Position numbers and translations under genes: made by a program. A stretch of DNA of 64,000 nt, taken from contig NZ_JASGBJ010000001.1 in the NCBI RefSeq assembly GCF_030053415.1, positions 1,116,001 to 1,180,000 on the forward strand. Direction: 5' to 3'. Of this stretch, positions 35,265-43,971 are shown in pieces. A model generated the notes under the pieces. That model made no database searches. It was not told where the DNA came from and saw nothing but the letters and a program-made list of their open reading frames with translations. This DNA is from Marinobacter sp. CHS3-4 (GTDB taxonomy: Bacteria; Pseudomonadota; Gammaproteobacteria; Pseudomonadales; Oleiphilaceae). Each line of letters starts with the position of its first letter. The stretch's first letter is position 1.

Positions 35265-35525
35265 ATGCGCTATCTAATGGTTCTGCTCGTAACGGTGGTT
35301 TTCTCGGGTACAGCGCTTGCCGGCCAATGCCCCTCTCTTGTACGTGACATCGATGAAAAGCTCAAAATGGCTGATATGGATACTGAGACCCTGGAGAAGA
35401 TTAAAAAGCTTCGGGATCAGGGCCAGTCACTGCATGGCCAGGGAAAACATGGTGAGTCTGTGAAGGTGCTCAAGCAAGCGATGGAAGAGCTTGAGTCCAT
35501 GAGCGAACTCGAAGGCGAAGCTTAG
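35265..35525 (+). CDS. Small exported helical protein
   Basis: The 86-residue protein has a signal peptide (MRYLMVLLVTVVFSG to TALAG, cleavage near residue 19). The mature part is highly charged, Lys/Glu-rich and predicted helical, probably a two-helix hairpin (VRDIDEKLKMADMDTET, KVLKQAMEELESM), with one cysteine. The AAGGA ribosome-binding site before the ATG at 35265 decides the start over the upstream alternative at 35136. No family recognised. It is a single-gene unit followed by a weak hairpin. Confidence 0.65.
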   Translation: MRYLMVLLVTVVFSGTALAGQCPSLVRDIDEKLKMADMDTETLEKIKKLRDQGQSLHGQGKHGESVKVLKQAMEELESMSELEGEA

Positions 35526-35556
35526 CAATCAGGAAATCTGGCTTAGCAAGTTTGAA

Positions 35557-35579
35557 GAGCGGGGTGCTGTTCCTCGCTC
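35557..35579 (+). terminator. Weak terminator-like hairpin
   Basis: GAGCGGGG (35557-35564) pairs with CCTCGCTC (35572-35579) with one mismatch. The sequence after it is pyrimidine-rich but lacks a continuous T-tract. It lies about 30 bp after the small exported protein gene. Confidence 0.35.
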
Positions 35580-35687
35580 CTTGCCTTCTCCGCTATACAG
35601 GCAGTAGTCGATCTTTTTTACAGTAGAACCTAATTCCAGATTCGGACAAATTCGTTACCGTTGGATTTTTCAACGTTTTGTTTCAGT

Positions 35688-35703
35688 GGGTGCATAAATT
35701 GCG
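35688..35703 (+). promoter_or_regulatory. Possible sigma-54 promoter of the PEP-CTERM gene
   Basis: GGGTGC, five bases and TTGCG resemble the -24/-12 elements (consensus TGGCAC-N5-TTGCW), with both invariant GG and GC doublets at correct spacing but mismatches between them. PEP-CTERM genes are often under RpoN control via PrsK/PrsR. The start codon is about 40 bp downstream. Confidence 0.35.
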
Positions 35704-35741
35704 TCTAAGTTGCGGTAGTCCAACTCAAAGGGAATATGGCG

Positions 35742-36287
35742 ATGTCTAATCTAAAACTGGTTTTTGGGGCTTTCTTTTTGTCTCTGGCATTTTCAGCGAA
35801 TGCCAGCTTGATCGGTGACACAGTGACGTTCAACACCTACTTTCCGAATGATGGAGCATTGACATCCAGTCAGGATTTTCTGGTTACGAATTCGGTTGAG
35901 TGCGCGGGCTGCGCCTCTGCAGGTTTTGTGCTCGCCGATCAGACGCTGGATATCGGCGCAGACTTTATCGAGTTTCAAAGTGGGTTTACCACTGGCTTTT
36001 CAGGTCCGGATGCGATTTTCGAATTTACAGGGCTTGATTGGGTTGGTGGCCTGGGCGAACTTGTGGGATTCAATCTGACCACAAATTTTGCCAATGTGGC
36101 GGATTCCGCTGTTGCCTTTACCGGGAATTCGATTGAGATCGATATCGGCAATTCCGGACAGGGGACTTTCTGGCGCCTGGATCTCCGTGTTGCCTACGAT
36201 GTTCCTGAGCCGGGAACGTTGGCGCTGTTGGGATTGGGGCTCGCTGGCCTGGGGTTTTTTCGCCGGAGGCAACACCTAGAGGCTTGA
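35742..36287 (+). CDS. PEP-CTERM sorting-domain protein
   Basis: The 181-residue exported protein has a signal peptide (residues 1-20, ending SANA). A beta-rich domain follows with one internal cysteine pair (ECAGC), and then a classical tripartite sorting tail: VPEPGTLALLGLG, the hydrophobic helix, and FFRRRQ. Exosortase EpsH/XrtA should cleave at the PEP motif and deliver the protein to the outer surface or biofilm matrix. No exosortase gene lies in this window. AAAGGGA sits eight bases before the ATG at 35742 but only two before that at 35736, so the former is chosen. Confidence 0.9.
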   Translation: MSNLKLVFGAFFLSLAFSANASLIGDTVTFNTYFPNDGALTSSQDFLVTNSVECAGCASAGFVLADQTLDIGADFIEFQSGFTTGFSGPDAIFEFTGLDWVGGLGELVGFNLTTNFANVADSAVAFTGNSIEIDIGNSGQGTFWRLDLRVAYDVPEPGTLALLGLGLAGLGFFRRRQHLEA

Positions 36288-36307
36288 TGCTTATTGCCTG
36301 CTAGCAT

Positions 36308-36333
36308 AAACCCGTCGCAATGGCGGGTTTTTT
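36308..36333 (+). terminator. Rho-independent terminator of the PEP-CTERM gene
   Basis: AAACCCG (36308-36314) pairs with CGGGTTT (36324-36330) across a 9-nt loop and runs into six T residues, 20 bp after the stop codon. Confidence 0.85.
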
Positions 36334-36450
36334 GTTGGACATTAACTGCATGATTAATCAGCAAAGCTGAGCCGGGCTCTGCAGCCATGTGTCCTGCACG
36401 GATTGGTTGTAGTTGAGGTAAAGCCGGCCTTCCCTGATGCTCCTCCCTCC

Positions 36451-39400
36451 TTACGATCTCAAGAGGTCTTCCAGTAGTATCGGCTTGCCGAGGAAATAAC
36501 CCTGACCCTCGTCCACGCCCAGTGCTTTCACGTAGTCGCAGATTTCACTGTCTTCGACAAACTCTGCAATGGTCTTCAGCCCCATAAACTGGGCGAGTTC
36601 TACGATGGATGAAACCAGTGCCTGGTCCTTGGTGTTGTGAACGATGTTACGAATAAAAATGCCGTCTATTTTCAGGAAATCCACGTCGAGCTTCTGCAGG
36701 TAGGCATAGGACGACAGGCCGGTGCCGAAGTCGTCCAATGAGAACCGGCAGCCGAAGCGTTTTACTTCGGAGATGAAGTCGTTGGCCGTCGCAAGGCTGC
36801 TGATGGCTGAGGTTTCGGTTATTTCAAAGCAGAGCTTCCGAGAGTTGACTTGCCTGCGTGTCAGCTGCGCCAGCACAAATTCAAGAACCCGGTCGTCGGT
36901 AACCGACTTGCCTGAGAGGTTGATTGAAAACCCCGCGATTTCGGTCATTTTTTCGGGGTTAGCCTCCATCCAGTCGAGGAGGGCGTTGAGAACCCAGCAA
37001 TCCACCTCTGCCATTCTTTTGTGGTGTTCGGCTGCTTCGATAAACGCTGCCGGCGGCAGTACCTGACCGTCTGCTGTGCGCACACCAAGAAGAACTTCGT
37101 AGTGCGGGTTGTCGTCCGGATAGGTCAGCGAATTGATCGGTTGGCATCGTAGCGTCAGCAGTTCATCCAGCCCACGGTCCATCCCGGCCAACCAATTCAT
37201 TTGTTCTGTCTGGCGAGTTTGTTCTTCGTTATTCGCCTCGTAGCATTCAACGTTGTTACCGCCGCGTTCCTTAACCGCCTGGCAGGCAAGCGCTGAGCGG
37301 CTCAGAGCCCTGTCGGCGGCCCCCGAATCCGGCCCCAATCGGTCGATACCGATGCTTACGGTCAATGGCATCGTGGCGTCCTGGTACTGAATCGATTTCA
37401 TTGCAAGGCGCTTTCGCCAATCGTCGGCGAGCGAGCGTGCCATGGCTTTGTTATCGGCACGAACCAGTGCGCCAAATTCATTCCCGCCCAGTCGCCCCAC
37501 AAATCCTGGCTCTTGTGTCCATTGGTGCAAACATTGCGCAATATCCTTCAATGCCCGGTCACCCGCGGCATGCCCTAACGTACTGTTGATCACCCTGAAG
37601 CGGTCGATGTCGATGTACAGCAGGTAGTGGCGTTCGTCGGAATCCGAACAACGTTGGGCCCGTTGTTCCAGTTTTCGCTCGAACTCCATGCGGGTCAGTG
37701 CGCCAGTCAGGGAATCGCCCTGGGTGTCAGTGATCAGGTCCTCGTAGAAAGAGTGGCCAATCTGATGAACACATAGGTCCACCAGTGGCCGCTCGCTCTC
37801 CTCCACTATTCGGGCCTCTCCTGATCGTAGTTGTTTGTTAAGCGCGCGATAGTGGACTTCGATGTCTTGCGGTCCAGCTTCGTTCACGCCTGAAAATCTG
37901 AACACCGGGCCGCCGCGCCAGGTCAGACGCAGGAACTGGTCGCCACCATCACGCTGTGAGAATGCAACCCAGTCTCCGGGTGCAAGCTGAGCCATCCGCT
38001 TGGACGGTGTATAGGTTGTCTCAAGCTGCGTTTTATGGACGCTCTCATGCTTGTGATCGTTACGGTAGGGTGCCTCTTTCTCGTCCAGGTAGGATTCTGA
38101 AAACTGGCGCGTTTCAACGTCAATCAGGCCGTCAATCTGTGCTTCCAGGGTGGCATTACAGTCAGAGACTCGCGTTCCATTGAGGGAGTTGAGCTCGTTT
38201 CGCAGAGCGGCTTTCAGCGCCTCCGGGTCTTCGGAGGGATCCGGGGTACCGTTCAGTTGGTGCAGCCACGAGGTAAGCAGACTCAGGCATTGCTGATAGG
38301 CGTCGCCACCCTCCGATTTGAGCCAGTGAACAACCAGCTGGTGGCGCCAGTCGACATCGTATAGCAGCGTTTCAAGGCTTGTGGGTACGGCTTCGTTCAA
38401 CAATAGTTTAGACATGTCTGCTGCAACGGCCGTGCGGGCATCCCGCAGTTGCTGTTGAGCTTCGGCGGTTTTGGCAATTCGCGACTTTATCAGCCGGAAT
38501 GCCTCGTCCTGGCGCTTTATGAGAGCGTCAATGTCTTTCGATATCGCGTTGAAGATACTGTTATCGCCCTGGTACTGCTCGATCGCCCGATCAATGAAGC
38601 GGGTCAGCCAACGATCAAGGTTCTTGTCAGCGGTGATGCGAAAACTCAGTCGCGCCAGTCCGTTGATGAAGTACCGTGCGGGTTGGGCGCGATTGAGGAA
38701 AAAAGAGTCGTCGCGCAGAAGCACCTGCAGGAAAACCCAGCGCAGGCGATACACCTGTTCTCGCAATGTCCGTTTGAATGACGTTGCATTCAGAACTGCA
38801 TCGAAAAACCGTTGCGTGATATCGATGTAAGCGCGATCTTCTTCCGTCAGTGCGTCGGTAAGCGCAGGGTTTAACCCGGCTTCAACCAGTATGATATCGA
38901 TCAGTGATTCCTGTTTCTCGGGTGATGCATTTGATCGCTGACGTTGAAGATGGCCAAGGATAGAGAGCAGGTCTTCACGTTTTAACCGGTTGCTTACCGT
39001 GTGCGGGATACGCCCGCTGGCCAGCATGTTCAGGGCCCGATGATAGTTGGACGACTGGGTACGGTCACTGATGCTGAACAGGGAGAGCAGTAACTCTTTT
39101 TCTGAAATTTGTCCGGCTTTACTCTCCCCCGCATCGCTGTTTTCTTGAATGGCTTCGTCTTTGCCGGTTACCCGTTGGGCAGCATCGGGATTGGACGATG
39201 CTTGGGGCGAGGGGAAACCTTCCGTGGCCGGCTCCGAATCCAGGCCTTGCTCTTCGGACTGAATGATCAGGTTGCGGTAAAAGCGCTTCAGTTTTGGCGC
39301 TATCGTTGCAGCAAGCTCCGGGAGGAATTCATTGACCGCCTGCTGGCTAAGCTCTTGATCCCGCAATTGTCCGTGAAGGCTCGTGATCAGAAGTTTGGGC

Positions 39401-39855
39401 CCGATCGGGTTGCTCTCGTTAGTGATCTGTCGGTCGGAAACATCGCAAAAAATCGTGTGCAGTTGGGCCAGCTCCAGTGACACTTGCTTGGCGATTCTCC
39501 GTGCTGTGAGGTTGATCGCAACTTCCTGTTCGGTGTCCTGGTCGGTCATGACCGACAAGTTACTGGGAAAAGCTGATTCACCGTTTATCTGCATCAGCTG
39601 TATGGCGTTACTCAAACACTGACGAACGCAGCGTTCAGCGATTTGGCTGGCATTCATTTTCAGGCAGACGGCTACTTCGGCGGCGCGTTGGCTACCCTTT
39701 TGGTTCTGAGAGTGCTCAGCCTCCAGGCTTTGCCCGCCTGCTCTCAGAGCATCGGTCAGAAGGTCGACTAACGTTTTTTCGGCACTACGGTGACAAAATG
39801 CCCAAAACTCATCGAAGCGATGGTGATGACTCAATTGGGCTTGAGGTTGCGACAT
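36451..39855 (-). CDS. DUF1631-GGDEF-EAL cytoplasmic regulatory protein
   Basis: The 1134-residue protein has a long DUF1631 region (about 1-680). A GGDEF-like domain with the degenerate signature GGNEF near 788 follows, and then an EAL domain (about 890-1130). The EAL motif reads EVLLG near 918. The other catalytic-site elements are present: NLSGKS, EITET, DDFGTG near 1040, LKIDG, AEFVED and the final QGYFLGKP. The cyclase half is therefore probably inactive, perhaps a GTP sensor, while the phosphodiesterase half may work. No membrane helix is seen. DUF1631 proteins are linked to cyclic di-GMP signalling but poorly studied. A 130-bp gap separates it from the next gene upstream. Confidence 0.85.
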   Translation of the reverse strand: MSQPQAQLSHHHRFDEFWAFCHRSAEKTLVDLLTDALRAGGQSLEAEHSQNQKGSQRAAEVAVCLKMNASQIAERCVRQCLSNAIQLMQINGESAFPSNLSVMTDQDTEQEVAINLTARRIAKQVSLELAQLHTIFCDVSDRQITNESNPIGPKLLITSLHGQLRDQELSQQAVNEFLPELAATIAPKLKRFYRNLIIQSEEQGLDSEPATEGFPSPQASSNPDAAQRVTGKDEAIQENSDAGESKAGQISEKELLLSLFSISDRTQSSNYHRALNMLASGRIPHTVSNRLKREDLLSILGHLQRQRSNASPEKQESLIDIILVEAGLNPALTDALTEEDRAYIDITQRFFDAVLNATSFKRTLREQVYRLRWVFLQVLLRDDSFFLNRAQPARYFINGLARLSFRITADKNLDRWLTRFIDRAIEQYQGDNSIFNAISKDIDALIKRQDEAFRLIKSRIAKTAEAQQQLRDARTAVAADMSKLLLNEAVPTSLETLLYDVDWRHQLVVHWLKSEGGDAYQQCLSLLTSWLHQLNGTPDPSEDPEALKAALRNELNSLNGTRVSDCNATLEAQIDGLIDVETRQFSESYLDEKEAPYRNDHKHESVHKTQLETTYTPSKRMAQLAPGDWVAFSQRDGGDQFLRLTWRGGPVFRFSGVNEAGPQDIEVHYRALNKQLRSGEARIVEESERPLVDLCVHQIGHSFYEDLITDTQGDSLTGALTRMEFERKLEQRAQRCSDSDERHYLLYIDIDRFRVINSTLGHAAGDRALKDIAQCLHQWTQEPGFVGRLGGNEFGALVRADNKAMARSLADDWRKRLAMKSIQYQDATMPLTVSIGIDRLGPDSGAADRALSRSALACQAVKERGGNNVECYEANNEEQTRQTEQMNWLAGMDRGLDELLTLRCQPINSLTYPDDNPHYEVLLGVRTADGQVLPPAAFIEAAEHHKRMAEVDCWVLNALLDWMEANPEKMTEIAGFSINLSGKSVTDDRVLEFVLAQLTRRQVNSRKLCFEITETSAISSLATANDFISEVKRFGCRFSLDDFGTGLSSYAYLQKLDVDFLKIDGIFIRNIVHNTKDQALVSSIVELAQFMGLKTIAEFVEDSEICDYVKALGVDEGQGYFLGKPILLEDLLRS

Positions 39856-39985
39856 AGGTGACCGGGCTCTTCAGGGGAACAACGTATAAGCAAATAGTGG
39901 CGCCAAGTCTATCGCAACAGGGTGTGGTTAGGCGTGACCCGTCGCCTGTTTTTCGCATAGCTTAACAATAGCCTGACATGAGCCA

Positions 39986-41977
39986 CTACCGCGCTGAAGC
40001 CCAGCTGCCCCGGGCCAGTTCCATGGCACGGTTTACCTCATCGGCTGGGACCTGCTCCGGATCGCCTTTTTCTATTGGATCGTAGTGGAACACATACAGC
40101 CGGGAGACAAATTCGGCCACCGGTAGCGATGCCTCGCCGAAAAGCTCGCCGTGGCCCTGGGTGGAAGTGATAACTCCTTGCCCCCAGTTCTGACCGCTGT
40201 CGTTGTTGGGATTAAAAAAGTAGACCCGCATGTTTTTGTCTGAATCCATCGCCAGCCGTTGGATGGTGATGGCGTGCCAGCCAAGGAACCGCGTGGCGCT
40301 GTCGGTCACCGCGATACCGGCTGGCTGTGGATTAATGACGGGGATGTTGCCGTTGTAGAACGGGTGATAGGCGGCGTAGAAATCCCTTATGAACCCCTCG
40401 TAGTCTTTTAGAGCGCCGGTAAAAACGTCCACGGCGATGCGAAATCCGTGGCCTACGTAGTCGCCATGAAACTCGGCGTTGACCCACTTGTGCGGATCTT
40501 CTCCTCGGCCAATACTGCGCCGCCCCATTTCAAAATAAATGCGGTCCAGATGCGGCACGGTCAGCAGTGATACGGCATCGACATTTACCGGTGGCTCGGT
40601 GGCCAGACCGGCGCCAAGCTCCCGCGAAGAAATGCTGTTGCCTTCAAAACGCATGATGATTTCATCGTCTCGCGCAGCCCAGGCCAGGATGCGGAGTAGT
40701 TCTGCTGGCAAGCTGTAGGCCCACATGGACAAGGCACGGGTGGACTGGCAGGTCGGGTAGTTTCCCTGCCCCACGCCCAGAGGCCGCCCCAGCACATTCA
40801 GCACGTCTGCGAGCAGAAAACACTCGGGACTGCGGCTACTGCCGAAGACAGTGGCGATTTTTTCAGCCGCGGCGTCACAGAGCGTCATGCGTATCTGTCG
40901 CCACAATGAGGGCGCCACTGGCGGCGAGTAAAGAATGCCGCGCTCCAGCATCATGGCGAGGCCATAGGTACACTGGCTGGTTTCGGGGAATACCGCGTCG
41001 TCAATCAGGCGGTGTATCAGCGCCGGGTAGCAATGAAACGCGTCCGCACCGGTATAACTCAGGCCAAGGGCTGTGGGAATCAGGGCGTTCCAGCGTTCAC
41101 GCAGGTACCGGATGAACACCGGCATGTAGGCTGACACCAGGCCGGTGTTATGCATCGCCTGGGCAAAGGCGATGGCCTCGCTCATCAGGCCGGCATCGTC
41201 CATCTCGGCCAATCGTTCGGCATAGACCTCGAAACCGGGGTCTTCGGCGCAACCTCGAGTGGGGCTGAACAAGGCATTGATGAGTTGTACGGCGTCGTCG
41301 TTGACTTCGCCGCCCAATGCGTCCGGTTTATCCAGACAAACGGCAATCTGGGTCACCATATGCTTGACGCCCTCAACCTGCACCGGGCGCTGCTCCAGAA
41401 TTCGCCAAACTTCGGCCACCAGATGCTCTAACAGGTTTTCATAGCCCAGGTGCTGGAGCAGAAAGTGATAGAGGTTCTGGACGGCATGGCCGAGTTGATC
41501 GGGCCTTAGCCGGTCGCTCTCCTGCAGGTCGTCACTGACCACCAGGTCAAGGTTCATCGCCATGACCTGGGCGAGAAAATGATGGGCATGTTCTGCCGAG
41601 ATAGAGGTGTGGACGTAGTCGCCGTTGGCGACCGCCAAAAGGCGAATCTGGCTCAGGCATTCGACCAGTGTCTCGATTGGCTCACCGTGTCGAACCGTGC
41701 GCGCCGCTAGAGAGGGAACCAGAGTCTGGGGAAAGTCCCAATCGCTGCCTCCAAAGAGCGCGGCTGATTCGATGGACGCAACGCGTTCGTAGATTGCTTC
41801 GAGGCCTTCTGGCTTAAGTACGAGGGGTTTTGCGGCATCAATCACTTCGAATACCGGCGAAACGCCCTCAACGGCATTGACTTCAGCAAGGCGGCTGACG
41901 GCGTCTTCAAAGGCCTTTACAAGGTGTGCCGGCGCGTTATTGCTCTGGTTTTCGGTTTCTCTATTAGGTTTGGTCAT
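39986..41977 (-). CDS. Uncharacterised protein with possible papain-like Cys-His-Asn site
   Basis: The 663-residue protein belongs to no family I can name. The first 390 residues are predicted all-helical. The C-terminal part has a pattern resembling papain-fold enzymes: Gln404 and Cys410 in QGNYPTCQS at the start of a helix, His568 in FLGWHAITI, and Asn589 in YFFNPNN, followed by QNWG. No signal peptide or membrane segment is seen, so it is probably cytoplasmic. The ATG at 41977, with AAGGA eight bases upstream, is preferred over the TTG at 42013. It is divergent from the Pit gene. Activity, if any, is unproven. Confidence 0.6.
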   Translation of the reverse strand: MTKPNRETENQSNNAPAHLVKAFEDAVSRLAEVNAVEGVSPVFEVIDAAKPLVLKPEGLEAIYERVASIESAALFGGSDWDFPQTLVPSLAARTVRHGEPIETLVECLSQIRLLAVANGDYVHTSISAEHAHHFLAQVMAMNLDLVVSDDLQESDRLRPDQLGHAVQNLYHFLLQHLGYENLLEHLVAEVWRILEQRPVQVEGVKHMVTQIAVCLDKPDALGGEVNDDAVQLINALFSPTRGCAEDPGFEVYAERLAEMDDAGLMSEAIAFAQAMHNTGLVSAYMPVFIRYLRERWNALIPTALGLSYTGADAFHCYPALIHRLIDDAVFPETSQCTYGLAMMLERGILYSPPVAPSLWRQIRMTLCDAAAEKIATVFGSSRSPECFLLADVLNVLGRPLGVGQGNYPTCQSTRALSMWAYSLPAELLRILAWAARDDEIIMRFEGNSISSRELGAGLATEPPVNVDAVSLLTVPHLDRIYFEMGRRSIGRGEDPHKWVNAEFHGDYVGHGFRIAVDVFTGALKDYEGFIRDFYAAYHPFYNGNIPVINPQPAGIAVTDSATRFLGWHAITIQRLAMDSDKNMRVYFFNPNNDSGQNWGQGVITSTQGHGELFGEASLPVAEFVSRLYVFHYDPIEKGDPEQVPADEVNRAMELARGSWASAR

Positions 41978-42158
41978 GCCTCCCATCCTTGAGGGAGCAA
42001 TGCGCTGTGTCAACTGTGAACGTTGAAAACACGAAAAGGCCTGTGCGGCCAGCTGCCGAAATTTTGTTCAAATGGTGTGGCTTTGCACTACATTGTACTG
42101 AGGCAGACGGTGGCTGGCCCGAAGCGACACCATGGATCTATGGACTGGCGGTGGATTA

Positions 42159-43739
42159 ATGGAGCTTGAACAAATCAACGCAATCGAGCGGGCGACCCGT
42201 TACGGGCGTGGCGAGGTTCTTCGAATTGGCGTAGCAGTGATCTTCCTTGTTGGAATCATGCTTTATGTCCGCGCGATCGGGGCCGATGCGCCGAACATTG
42301 TCCTGCTGGTCGCGGCAGCCATGATTGGCGGGTACATGGCGATGAACATCGGCGCCAACGATGTTGCCAATAATGTGGGCCCTGCTGTTGGTTCCAAAGC
42401 GCTGACCCTCGCCGGCGCTATCGCAATCGCCGCCATTTTCGAGGCCAGTGGCGCGCTTATCGCAGGCGGTGATGTAGTAAGCACGATCAAGAAGGGAATC
42501 ATCGATCCCGGACTGATCGGCGACGCCAATACGTTCATCTGGCTGATGATAGCGGCCCTCCTTGCGGCGGCGCTCTGGTTGAATACGGCCACCTATATTG
42601 GGGCGCCCGTGTCCACGACTCACTCAATCGTTGGTGGTGTTATGGGTGCGGGGATCGCCGCTGGTGGCCCGGCCATCGTGGATTGGGGCCAGTTTGGCCA
42701 GATCGCTGCCAGCTGGGTGATATCACCGGTGCTCGGTGGCGCCATCGCTGCGTTCTCGCTTTACCTCATCAAACGTCGCATTACCTATAAGCGCGATATC
42801 GCGGAGGCCGCAAAATACAACGTGCCAATATTTGTGGCAATCATGGCCTGGGTGTTCTCGACCTACCTGGTGTTAAAAGGGTTAAGCAAGATTGTAGAGG
42901 TCGGCTTGCTGCCCGCGATTGGTCTGGGCGCGCTCGTCGGCGCCGGCATATGGTGGCTGACGCGGTGGCTGATTAACCGCCATTCGGCCAGTGTGAAGAA
43001 CAGCAAAGCGGGCGTCGACACGCTGTTTACGATTCCACTGATTTTCGCCGCCGCACTGTTGAGTTTCGCTCATGGGGCGAACGACGTTGCGAACGCGGTA
43101 GGCCCACTGGCGGCGATCAATGAGGCGGTGCTGCAGGGCGGGGTCGCTGCTAAAGCGGCGATTCCCAGTTGGGTGTTGTTGGTAGGCGCGGCCGGGATTG
43201 CGCTTGGTCTGGCATTGTTCGGCCCCAAGCTGATACGCACTGTAGGATCGGAGATAACAGAACTCGATCGTATGCGGGCCTTCTGCGTCGCCATGGCGGC
43301 GGCAGTTACCGTCATTGTTGCCAGCCAGCTGGGCCTTCCGGTGAGCTCCACGCATATTGCCATAGGAGGCGTGTTCGGCGTCGGCTTCCTGCGCGAACAC
43401 CTGAAAACCACCTATCGCCAGAAGATTGATGAGATCGAAGCGCATTACGGTGGTGAGGATCGGGGCGAGCTAGAGCGTGTATTGAAAGAATTCGAGGAGG
43501 CTTCGTTCGAAGAGAAGGGCGAAATCCTCAAGAACCTCAAGAACCTCAAGAGCCGAAGTGGTAGTCAGTCTGTGATCTCCAAAAGGGACCGGAAAGCGCT
43601 GAAAAAGGTCTACAGGCAGGATCTGGTCAAACGCTCCGCGGTCTTTCGGATTGTCGCTGCCTGGTTGATCACGGTGCCGTTATCGGGCCTGTTGGCGGCT
43701 ATGTTGTTCTTCACTATCAGGGGGATGCTTCTTCCATAA
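42159..43739 (+). CDS. Inorganic phosphate transporter, Pit family
   Basis: The 526-residue inner-membrane permease has the duplicated Pit signatures: GANDVANNVGPAVGSKALTL near 66 and HGANDVANAVGPL near 306, with the related PVSTTHSIVGGV and PVSSTHIAIGGV. It should carry metal-phosphate with protons at low affinity. A hydrophilic insert of about 95 residues (about 410-505), rich in Glu and Lys and with the repeat LKNLKNLK, precedes the last helix and is longer than in E. coli PitA. It may be regulatory. The ATG at 42159 is preferred over 42132. The 3' end overlaps the convergent coiled-coil gene by 23 bp. Confidence 0.85.
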   Translation: MELEQINAIERATRYGRGEVLRIGVAVIFLVGIMLYVRAIGADAPNIVLLVAAAMIGGYMAMNIGANDVANNVGPAVGSKALTLAGAIAIAAIFEASGALIAGGDVVSTIKKGIIDPGLIGDANTFIWLMIAALLAAALWLNTATYIGAPVSTTHSIVGGVMGAGIAAGGPAIVDWGQFGQIAASWVISPVLGGAIAAFSLYLIKRRITYKRDIAEAAKYNVPIFVAIMAWVFSTYLVLKGLSKIVEVGLLPAIGLGALVGAGIWWLTRWLINRHSASVKNSKAGVDTLFTIPLIFAAALLSFAHGANDVANAVGPLAAINEAVLQGGVAAKAAIPSWVLLVGAAGIALGLALFGPKLIRTVGSEITELDRMRAFCVAMAAAVTVIVASQLGLPVSSTHIAIGGVFGVGFLREHLKTTYRQKIDEIEAHYGGEDRGELERVLKEFEEASFEEKGEILKNLKNLKSRSGSQSVISKRDRKALKKVYRQDLVKRSAVFRIVAAWLITVPLSGLLAAMLFFTIRGMLLP

Positions 43740-43968
43740 GGGCTCGCAGTTTCGTCAGTTGCGCCTCGACCACGCGCAAGCGAACTTCGGTCTGAGCGGG
43801 TGTTTCCTCTGATGCGCCAGGCTTCAGATTAAGCCGGTCGCGGTATTTCTTCCTCTTCTTTTCAAGCGCTTCTTCCAGACGTTTCAGTTCCTCAAGTTTG
43901 AGACGCTTGCCCCTGTCATGTTTACCCAGAACATCATCGAGCTTTGCTACCAGGTTCTTGAAACCCAT
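43717..43968 (-). CDS. Small coiled-coil protein linked to Na/Pi transporter
   Basis: The 83-residue cytoplasmic protein has a strongly charged helix with heptad character (residues 20-50, LKLEELKRLEEALEKKRKKY) and a second helix near the C-terminus (EVRLRVVEAQLTKLRALMEEA). It begins three bases after the Na/Pi cotransporter stop codon, so the two genes should be co-transcribed. Its 3' end runs into the end of the pit gene. It may modulate the transporter, but no function is known. Confidence 0.65.
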   Translation of the reverse strand: MGFKNLVAKLDDVLGKHDRGKRLKLEELKRLEEALEKKRKKYRDRLNLKPGASEETPAQTEVRLRVVEAQLTKLRALMEEASP

Positions 43969-43971
43969 CTT

